DNA from: an uncultured bacterium
GTDB taxonomy: Bacteria; Bacteroidota; Bacteroidia; Bacteroidales; Rikenellaceae
Reading direction: 5' to 3'
Length of the DNA stretch: 64,000 bases
Assembly: GCA_905214725.1 (NCBI GenBank)
Contig: CAJMNH010000007.1
Span: forward strand, 1 to 64,000
Shown here: positions 58,444 to 64,000 of the stretch, piece by piece
Position numbering within the stretch: position 1 is the stretch's first letter
Layout of the letters: every line of letters begins with the position of its first letter
The notes under the pieces: model-generated
What the model was told of the DNA's origin: nothing
The model's database searches: none
What the model saw: only the letters and a program-made list of their open reading frames with translations
Translations under genes and position numbers: made by a program

Positions 58444-59727
58444 TCAGAAGAACAACGCCTGCGAATCGCTGATCACGATCAACCGGTCGCCCGCCTGCAT
58501 CGCCCGAGCGATCTCCTCGCCGCCCTTAGTGATGGTGCAGAACGCCGAATCGGTATCGTCGACCCGTTTGACCCGTAACTTCCCGACCGGCTGGCGAGTT
58601 GCAACGCCCTGCATGGGAACCACCTCGTAAACCAAGAACAAGTCGCCGGGACGAACGCCCATTCGGGTTCCCGCATGAATATAGCACTCCTTGATCTTCC
58701 CGCGTTTGTTGGCCGGCCCGACTTGCAGGATCTCCGTTTCGAACTTGAAATTATTATCCAGAAAATAAACCAGCTGACCGGCGAGCGAATTGAATGTCGC
58801 CGCATCGGCCTCTTCCGCTTTCACGCCCTCGCCCACGAGGTTATATGAGCGCGTCTCCAATTGCGTTGCGGTCGCCAGATCGTAGCCCGTCAGAACAAGC
58901 CGGATTGCCGATTTGAACCCCTCCTTGTCCGCGCGGGTTCGGGCATGTGCGATCTTATATTCCGAGACGATCCCCGTTATCACGTAACGGGCTCCCGAAC
59001 GGGCCATTGTCGCCATGCGCTGTTCCTGCCACGATACGGGATCGGTCGCCGCTCCGTAAAGCACGCCCGCTCCCGAAACGCCGAGTCCGGGAATCGTCGT
59101 CGCATCGACCACCTCGTGACGCCCCCGTTCGGTGCAGGCCTGCCCTACGATCTCGCGCAAGGCCATCATATAGGCAACCGGCACATCCCGCGTACGACCG
59201 AACTCTTCGACCACCAACACCTCTTTCGCCGATTCGGCCTGATCGAAGGTTGCGCTTCGTCCCGAAGTCTCCTCACGGGGATGGAATGCCGGATCTTCGG
59301 CCGGCGGAGAGACGGGGCGAGGGAGGTGCTGCCGGTCGCCGTTGTGAGAGGGAGCCGGAGCGGGACGGCCATATGCGGGCTGCGCACCTTGACCCACCGG
59401 CCCCGAAGAAACCGGACGACCGGACGCAGGCTGTGCGCCCCGACCCACCGGCGGCTCTTCACGATTTCCCGTATGCACCGATCCGGCCGGCCGCGCACCG
59501 TTCCCGATATTCGCCGGAGCCGGTTCACGAGACGTTGCGCCGGAACCGATTGCAGCAGTCGATCCCGATGTCGCTCCCGTACCGATCGCTCCCGCAGGAG
59601 CGGATTGCGGGGATGCGGGCTCTGCGCCGTTCTCGTTTCGTACGGTCGCTCCCGTGCCGATCTGAGCCATCGACGGGGCTATCCATGCTGCAAATGCCAA
59701 TATAAGCAGCGTCTTTCGGATTTTCAT
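58444..59727 (-). CDS. CsgG/FlgT-like periplasmic protein with GxGA-repeat N-terminus
   Basis: The 427-residue protein has a signal peptide (to ~21). A Pro/Ala/Gly-rich region (about 22-135) follows with six imperfect [IV]GxGA repeats (IGTGAT, IGTGAT, IGSGAT, IGNGAR, VGRGAQ, VGQGAQ). The folded part has VLVVEEFGRTRDVPVAYMMALREIV, GARYVITGIVSEYK and SAIRLVLTGYDLATATQLETR, like the CsgG/LpoB fold. An FlgT-like end follows (GTRMGVRPGDLFLVYEVV, KLRVKRVDD). It is likely an envelope protein, perhaps a lipoprotein-independent assembly factor. The function is not established. It is a single gene. Confidence 0.7.
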   Translation of the reverse strand: MKIRKTLLILAFAAWIAPSMAQIGTGATVRNENGAEPASPQSAPAGAIGTGATSGSTAAIGSGATSREPAPANIGNGARPAGSVHTGNREEPPVGRGAQPASGRPVSSGPVGQGAQPAYGRPAPAPSHNGDRQHLPRPVSPPAEDPAFHPREETSGRSATFDQAESAKEVLVVEEFGRTRDVPVAYMMALREIVGQACTERGRHEVVDATTIPGLGVSGAGVLYGAATDPVSWQEQRMATMARSGARYVITGIVSEYKIAHARTRADKEGFKSAIRLVLTGYDLATATQLETRSYNLVGEGVKAEEADAATFNSLAGQLVYFLDNNFKFETEILQVGPANKRGKIKECYIHAGTRMGVRPGDLFLVYEVVPMQGVATRQPVGKLRVKRVDDTDSAFCTITKGGEEIARAMQAGDRLIVISDSQALFF

Positions 59728-59793
59728 TTCGATTGATTTTTACACGGTAAATTAAAGAAAGCAACGGACTTCCGGCAATAACCGGAACTCCGG

Positions 59794-60390
59794 TCAAAAA
59801 AGTTCGAGTTGTCCCAATTCGTGGTTGAAGGTCAACCGGTGATAGGGCGTCACGCCGTAACGCCGCACCGCAAGCCGATGTTCGCGCGTAGGATACCCCT
59901 TGTTTTTCATCCATCCGTACTGGGGATACTCTTCGGCCAGCCGCCGCATATATTCATCGCGGTGGGTCTTGGCCAATACCGAAGCCGCCGCGATATCGGC
60001 GTACTTACCGTCGCCTTTGACGATACACTTGTAGGGGATGTCGAGCGTCGTGCGGAACCGGTTGCCGTCGATGGCGAGAAATTCCGGTCGGACAGTTAGC
60101 TCTTCGACGGCTCGACACATCCCCTCGAACGAGGCGTTGAGAATATTGATTTCATCGATCCGTTCGGGCGGAACGGCCGCAACAGCCCAAGCCACCGCTT
60201 CGCGTTCGATCACACTTCTCAACCGGTCGCGGTTGCGCTCGCTCATCTGTTTCGAATCGTTGAGCAGCGGATCATGGAAATCGGGAGGCAGGATCACCGC
60301 CGCGGCAAAGACCGCTCCGGCCAGACAACCTCGGCCCGCCTCGTCGCATCCGGCTTCGATCCGGTCGTATTGATAACAGGTTTCCAACAT
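59794..60390 (-). CDS. rnhB: Ribonuclease HII
   Basis: The 198-residue enzyme cleaves the RNA strand of RNA-DNA hybrids and excises single ribonucleotides. The catalytic acidic residues lie in AGCDEAGRGCLAG (Asp16-Glu17), LAIDGNRF (Asp) and KGDGKYADIAAASVLAKTHRD (Asp). NKGYPTREHRLAVRRYGVTPYHR is the usual C-terminal motif. The ATG at 60390 gives the normal length; the long upstream open frame is a shadow of the divergent membrane-protein gene. Confidence 0.95.
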   Translation of the reverse strand: MLETCYQYDRIEAGCDEAGRGCLAGAVFAAAVILPPDFHDPLLNDSKQMSERNRDRLRSVIEREAVAWAVAAVPPERIDEINILNASFEGMCRAVEELTVRPEFLAIDGNRFRTTLDIPYKCIVKGDGKYADIAAASVLAKTHRDEYMRRLAEEYPQYGWMKNKGYPTREHRLAVRRYGVTPYHRLTFNHELGQLELF

Positions 60391-60425
60391 CTTCCGATTG
60401 CCCGATACGTGGATTACGGGTAGAA

Positions 60426-60473
60426 CAAAGTTACGAATTATTTGCAACGATTCGTCATTTTTCGCTACTTTTG
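60426..60473. promoter_or_regulatory. Overlapping divergent promoters of rnhB and the membrane-protein gene
   Basis: On the plus strand TTTG (60441-60444), 21 bases, TACTTTTG (60466-60473). It starts within ~5 bases of the ATG at 60481 and would give a leaderless or nearly leaderless mRNA. On the minus strand TAACTTTG (60426-60433) lies 36 bases from the rnhB start. Confidence 0.6.
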
Positions 60474-60480
60474 TCTGCAT

Positions 60481-61464
60481 ATGAAATTCGGCGATATCAT
60501 CCGGCAACCGCTTCCCGTAGCGACATTCACGTTTCTCGTGGTCGTCGCGGTCGCTTTCGTGCGCGCATGGATCACGCAACGGTTCGCCGGAGAGATTCCG
60601 ACCGCCAACGCACCGCTGGGACAATATACCGTCATGCTGCGCACGTCGTGGCCGCTGCTGTCGGCACTGGCGAGCGCCGCAATGCTTTTCGTCGCAGGAT
60701 TTCTGATCGGCCGCAGCACCGTCCGCGCCGAACTCTACACAACCCGTTGTTTTCTGGCGATGCCGCTCTTCGGCGTCATGAGTTGCGGCATCCTGCTGAG
60801 CGACGACTTTCTGACACAGAGTTTCACGTTGCTGCTCATGGTGCTCGCGTCGCGGAACTACTACAACAGCTTTCATCGCCACTACTGCTTCGACCGGATG
60901 TTTCGGGGATCGCTCTATGCGGGACTCATTCCGCTCGTCTACGCCCCGGGCGCAGGATTGTTGCTGCTCGTCCCGCTTGTGATTCTGCTCTTCCGGCGTA
61001 CGCTGCGCGAATCGGTCGTGGCGCTCGCCGGCGTGGTGCTGCCGTTGTTTTTCGTCAGTTTTCTCCATTGGAGCTTCGGCGGAGAATTCGACGAACCGGC
61101 CCGACAGATCGCAGCCGTGGCTACGACCCCTTCGGGATATCATTTTTTCGGCGGGAACACGCTCTTTTCGCTTATCGCATGGGGCCTGATTCTCTTTTTG
61201 CTGATCTGTTCGGCCGCCAGTCTTCTGCTGGATATCTATACGCTGCGGACCAAACCGCGCAATATTCTTTTTTACAATTTATATGTGTTGTTCGTCATTG
61301 TCGGCATCTATTTTGTACCGGGATCTACGGCGATTACACTAACCCTCGCCGCACCGGCCGCAGCGACGCTCATTCCGGTCGTGCTGACCAAATTCAACGG
61401 TACGGTCGCCTCAATGTTCTATATAGCTCTTATTTTATTGAGCCTCGTTCTCGGCCTGATATAG
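60481..61464 (+). CDS. Polytopic membrane protein, DUF6427-like
   Basis: The 327-residue protein has about ten hydrophobic segments. A RNYYNSFHRHYCFDRMFRGSLYAG stretch sits between helices near residue 130 and LYTLRTKPRNILFY-like basic residues near 255. The layout resembles the DUF6427 membrane proteins found near cell-division or lipid genes in Bacteroidetes, but that match is weak. No catalytic motif can be seen. A leaderless start is likely from the promoter position. Confidence 0.6.
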   Translation: MKFGDIIRQPLPVATFTFLVVVAVAFVRAWITQRFAGEIPTANAPLGQYTVMLRTSWPLLSALASAAMLFVAGFLIGRSTVRAELYTTRCFLAMPLFGVMSCGILLSDDFLTQSFTLLLMVLASRNYYNSFHRHYCFDRMFRGSLYAGLIPLVYAPGAGLLLLVPLVILLFRRTLRESVVALAGVVLPLFFVSFLHWSFGGEFDEPARQIAAVATTPSGYHFFGGNTLFSLIAWGLILFLLICSAASLLLDIYTLRTKPRNILFYNLYVLFVIVGIYFVPGSTAITLTLAAPAAATLIPVVLTKFNGTVASMFYIALILLSLVLGLI

Positions 61465-61517
61465 AGACATAAAAAGGTTCAATAATAACAAATAAAGTTT
61501 TTTGTATCGTTTGGCGA

Positions 61518-61568
61518 TACATTTGTACAATTTCGAATTGTATAATACAATGTTTTGTTATACATTTG
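61518..61568 (+). promoter_or_regulatory. Promoter and palindromic operator of the AraC-family gene
   Basis: TTG (61538-61540), exactly 20 bases, TACATTTG (61561-61568) drives the gene with a ~50-base leader. A second TACATTTG sits at 61518-61525. A TACAATT-TCG-AATTGTA palindrome (61526-61542) overlaps the -33 box. Direct and inverted repeats here suggest autoregulation. Confidence 0.65.
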
Positions 61569-61624
61569 TATAGCAAGCAAATGGAGAGCCTCTTTTTTGT
61601 AGTTAGTAATTAAAATTAAATCTT

Positions 61625-62521
61625 ATGGCAAATTACGAACGCCGCAGCTCCGGTTTACCGATGATTGTAAAATTCGTTGAACATTTCCATAACGGAGTTC
61701 AATCGCACACGTTATCCCGCTACGCAATCGGATACATTGTCCGCGGGGTAAAGCACATCTATAACGGAGACAAACGGCAGACTATCTCAAAAGGGGACGT
61801 ATTCTTCCTCGGAATCGGAACGCACTACACCGAAGAGGTGCCTGACGAAAGCAATACGTTCGAACAGATCCTCTTCTACTATCAGCCGGCGGACCTGCAC
61901 AAGATTCTGATGTATCTCAATCTCACCTACGGCCTGAATATCTCATACAGCCACGCCTGCCCCGAATGTCAGGGCGCCAACGCCGTCTCGACGCCCGCTT
62001 GGCAGCTGCTCAAAGGATTTTTCAGCAACACGGCCAACTACCTCCGCGGCGAGGGATTCCTCCACGACGAAACGGCGGAAAACATCAAGATGACCGAACT
62101 GGTCTACCTGATCGTTTCGCACGACGAATGTTGTCTGCGCAGTAAAATCCTCGGGAACATCGATACGGCGAAGGAAAACTTCGAGCAACTGATGTACGAC
62201 CACATCTTCGACGACATTTCGATCGACGAGTTGGCCGCGCTCTGCAACCGGTCGCTCACCTCTTTCAAAAAGGAGTTCAAGCGGATTTTCCTGATGCCGC
62301 CGCACCAATGGTTTATCCGTCAACGGCTCATGCACGCCCGCATGCTGCTGATCTCGACCTCGAAATCCATTTCGCAGATCGGCAGCGAATGCGCGTTCCC
62401 CAACACGTCGCACTTTATCAAACTCTTCAAGAAAGAGTACGGAATGACACCGGCGACCTATCGCAGCCGGCACAATGCCGAGTTGAAGCCCACCCCCGAA
62501 ATTGCAGTGGCAAAGGGCTGA
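61625..62521 (+). CDS. AraC-family transcriptional regulator
   Basis: The 298-residue protein has an N-terminal cupin-like sensor domain (about 15-110; YAIGYIVRGVKHIYNGDKRQ, ISKGDVFFLGIGTHYTEE). A Cys-containing middle (HACPECQ) precedes a C-terminal pair of helix-turn-helix motifs (ISIDELAALCNRSLTSFKKEFKRIF and SISQIGSECAFPNTSHFIKLFKKEYGMTP). It is a DNA-binding regulator, perhaps responding to a small molecule or thiol state through the CPEC cysteines. The target is unknown, but its own promoter repeats fit autoregulation. Confidence 0.92.
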   Translation: MANYERRSSGLPMIVKFVEHFHNGVQSHTLSRYAIGYIVRGVKHIYNGDKRQTISKGDVFFLGIGTHYTEEVPDESNTFEQILFYYQPADLHKILMYLNLTYGLNISYSHACPECQGANAVSTPAWQLLKGFFSNTANYLRGEGFLHDETAENIKMTELVYLIVSHDECCLRSKILGNIDTAKENFEQLMYDHIFDDISIDELAALCNRSLTSFKKEFKRIFLMPPHQWFIRQRLMHARMLLISTSKSISQIGSECAFPNTSHFIKLFKKEYGMTPATYRSRHNAELKPTPEIAVAKG

Positions 62522-62539
62522 AAACAGGTTTGATTCGGT

Positions 62540-62574
62540 AAAACGGCCGGCAATCGACGATTGCCAGCCGTTTC
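62540..62574 (+). terminator. Terminator of the AraC-family gene
   Basis: AAACGGC-C-GGCAAT with ATTGCC-A-GCCGTTT form a hairpin that ends in a short T-run, about 20 bases past the stop. Confidence 0.75.
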
Positions 62575-62737
62575 CCGTTTCGGAAGGGCTGATCGTCTGC
62601 ATCGACCGGAAATAAAAAACCGAACGATACGTCCCGAACCGAGGCTTTTTAAAAATTATAAATTTGTCGATTTTTAAAAATTTTTAATACGAATTATCAG
62701 AAAACGGCGGATTTATCGATAAATTTATTACGAAATA

Positions 62738-62769
62738 TTTGGATTATTGAAAAAACCTCTTTATTTTTG
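62738..62769 (+). promoter_or_regulatory. Perfect promoter of the orphan small transcript
   Basis: TTTG (62738-62741), exactly 20 bases, TATTTTTG (62762-62769). No protein-coding frame follows. Confidence 0.8.
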
Positions 62770-62773
62770 TATT

Positions 62774-62862
62774 ACACAAAGCGGAAATCTCCGCATCTCA
62801 TTAACCTAACTAACCTAACCAAGAAATCCCGAATCGCCCGATTCCGGGATTTCTCTCTTTTC
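62774..62862 (+). ncRNA. Candidate small RNA
   Basis: Between a consensus promoter and an intrinsic terminator there is only an ~88-base transcript. It begins near TTACACAAAG and has a 5' hairpin GCGGA-AATC-TCCGC. An unpaired TAACCTAACTAACCTAACC repeat (62801-62820) follows, then the terminator stem AGAAATCCCG...CGGGATTTCT with T-rich tail. This is the layout of a trans-acting sRNA, with a seed-like single-stranded repeat. No sRNA family is recognised. Confidence 0.7.
62822..62862 (+). terminator. Terminator of the candidate small RNA
   Basis: AGAAATCCCG-AATC and GATT-C-CGGGATTTCT form a long stem around GCCC, followed by CTCTTTT. Confidence 0.85.
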
Positions 62863-62925
62863 AGCCTATTCCGGCGCAGCGGAACGAAAGCCGGACAATC
62901 CGAACGGCAGCCGGCTCCAAAAACA

Positions 62926-62958
62926 ACCGGCCGAAAAAGCAGTTTTTCCGGCCGGTAA
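62926..62958 (-). terminator. Terminator of polA
   Basis: ACCGGCCGAAAAA and TTTTTCCGGCCGGT flank GCAG. It lies 23 bases after the polA stop on the minus strand. The rest of 62522-62978 holds the AraC-gene terminator, the candidate sRNA and an AT-rich stretch near 62645-62735. Confidence 0.8.
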
Positions 62959-62978
62959 TTATATCGGAGCGTTTCGGA

Positions 62979-64000
62979 TCAGTGCGCGTCGAGCCAATTC
63001 TCCCCGACGCCGCATTCGGCAATCAGTTTCACTTTGAGTTTCGCCGCCGACTCCATCGCCTCGGTGACGATCCCGCGCACGCGGTCCAACTCGCTGCGCA
63101 GCGTATCGATCACCACTTCGTCGTGCACTTGGAGGATCATCTGCGAACGGATTCCTTCCCGACGGAACGTTTCGGCGATATGCACCATCGCGATCTTCAT
63201 GATATCGGCCGCACTGCCCTGAATCGGTGCGTTGACGGCATTGCGCTCGGCCAGTCCGCGCGCCACCGCATTGCGCGACGCGATGTCGTTCAGGTAACGC
63301 CGCCGCCCGAAGATCGTCGTCACGTAGCCCACCTCGCGGGCCTTCTCGACCACATGCTCCATATACTCCTTCACCTTGGGATAGGAGGCGAAATACCCTT
63401 CTATGATCTCCTTGGCCTCCTTGCGCGGGATATCGAGCCGCTGGCTCAGGCCAAAGGCCGAAATACCGTAGATGATGCCGAAATTGGCCGTCTTGGCCTT
63501 ACGGCGCTCGTCGCCCGTTACGGCGTCGAGCGGTTTGTTGAAAAGCCGCGCCGCGGTCGCGGCATGAATATCCTCGCCATGTTCGAAGGCCGAGATCAAC
63601 GCCTCGTCGCCGCTCAGGTGCGCCATCAGGCGCAATTCGACCTGACTGTAATCGGCTGACAGCAATACATGGTCGGCATCCGAGGGGATGAATGCGCGAC
63701 GGATGGGTTTGCCCAGCTCGTCACGGATCGGAATGTTCTGCAAATTGGGATTGGTCGACGAGAGACGTCCGGTGGCCGTCACGGCCTGATTGAACGAAGT
63801 GTGAATCTTCCCCGTGCGACGGTTGACCAGCTGCGGCAGCGCCTCGACGTAGGTCGAGAGAAGCTTCTTCACCCCGCGGTATTCGAGGATCAGATCGATG
63901 ATGCGGTGCTTGTGGGCGAACGATTGCAGATACTCCTCGTCGGTGCAGAACTGCTTGGTGCGCGTCATCTTGGGTTTTTCGGCAATGCGCATTTTGGCGA
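62979..64000 (-). CDS. polA: DNA polymerase I, C-terminal part
   Basis: The gene enters from the right edge; 340 residues of the polymerase domain are visible. Motif A is DYSQVELRLMAH, the O helix RRKAKTANFGIIYGISAFGLSQR, and motif C QVHDEVV. TGRLSSTNPNLQNIPIR precedes motif A. The C-terminus ENWLDAH is the usual end. It replicates and repairs DNA and processes Okazaki fragments. Whether the exonuclease domains are intact cannot be seen here. Confidence 0.96.
   Translation of the reverse strand, partial: AKMRIAEKPKMTRTKQFCTDEEYLQSFAHKHRIIDLILEYRGVKKLLSTYVEALPQLVNRRTGKIHTSFNQAVTATGRLSSTNPNLQNIPIRDELGKPIRRAFIPSDADHVLLSADYSQVELRLMAHLSGDEALISAFEHGEDIHAATAARLFNKPLDAVTGDERRKAKTANFGIIYGISAFGLSQRLDIPRKEAKEIIEGYFASYPKVKEYMEHVVEKAREVGYVTTIFGRRRYLNDIASRNAVARGLAERNAVNAPIQGSAADIMKIAMVHIAETFRREGIRSQMILQVHDEVVIDTLRSELDRVRGIVTEAMESAAKLKVKLIAECGVGENWLDAH

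Noticed and set aside
1..64000. Search for CRISPR arrays, insertion sequences, integrases, prophage genes and rRNA
   Set aside because: No regularly spaced repeats, transposase or integrase motifs, or rRNA segments were seen when reading both strands.

Overview
The window reads as a chromosomal segment of a gut-type Bacteroidales, most likely an Alistipes-like Rikenellaceae. This is an inference from gene content and signals, not from a marker gene. The DNA is GC-rich (high fifties by eye), and many intergenic regions carry the Bacteroidetes promoter signature (TTTG or TTG, 19-22 bases, TAnnTTTG). Shine-Dalgarno sites are rare. The gene repertoire is typical of the phylum: FimA-type lipoprotein fimbrillins, DUF3575/DUF5119 proteins, LruC-domain lipoproteins, a FecR anti-sigma factor with a sigma-70 ECF factor, a C10 peptidase and hybrid two-component kinases. 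No insertion sequence, prophage, CRISPR array or rRNA was seen. One tRNA (Cys) is present.

Layout. 1-3124 (minus): a sugar-acid/pentose operon of ribulokinase, an MFS transporter and the start of an FAD oxidoreductase. 3385-4275: an EamA exporter. 4605-7744 (minus): two LruC lipoproteins. 7968-10727: a soluble multi-PAS hybrid kinase with a 9-G tract that could switch it off. 10797-12885: UDP-glucuronate decarboxylase and a divergent membrane phosphatase/endonuclease-family protein. 12908-14047: a receiver-kinase protein. 14121-30782 (minus): an exopolysaccharide locus in two operons. The leader operon holds a receiver protein, initiating sugar transferase, TolC-like protein, Wzz/tyrosine-kinase-like chain-length protein, polymerase/ligase and three glycosyltransferases. 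The second holds an acyltransferase, a shortened ATP-grasp protein, a glycosyltransferase, a flippase and two more glycosyltransferases. A third LruC lipoprotein sits between them on the opposite strand. 31132-33759: a membrane-tethered receiver and a periplasmic-binding-protein sensor kinase. 33962-36502 (minus): response regulator, kinase and PepSY-like protein.

36939-47244 (minus): a fimbrial locus of ECF sigma factor, FecR anti-sigma factor, STN-OmpA-DUF3575 outer-membrane protein, DUF5119 lipoprotein, two tandem FimA-like fimbrillins and a large tip-like fimbrillin. A decayed copy of the tip gene start lies between the two fimbrillins and records how the duplication happened. I propose that the STN domain signals to the FecR protein in place of the usual TonB-dependent transducer. 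48245-51505: an Nramp transporter, then a C10 protease overlapping a small lipoprotein that may be its inhibitor. 51828-58016: tRNA-Cys, dprA, tatD, a TIGR04076 protein, type I asparaginase and a TolQ/ExbD-type operon. 58444 to the end: a CsgG/FlgT-like protein, rnhB, a membrane protein, an AraC regulator and the 3' part of polA.

Signals beyond genes. A compact orphan transcript with a perfect promoter and terminator (62774-62862) looks like a small RNA. A second region (58110-58262) could fold on an 11-bp CA/GU stem. Several leaders carry an AAACACACAC element that the GU strand of that RNA could pair with. Two sensor-kinase genes contain 9-G tracts. These calls are from reading alone; no database search or folding program was used.
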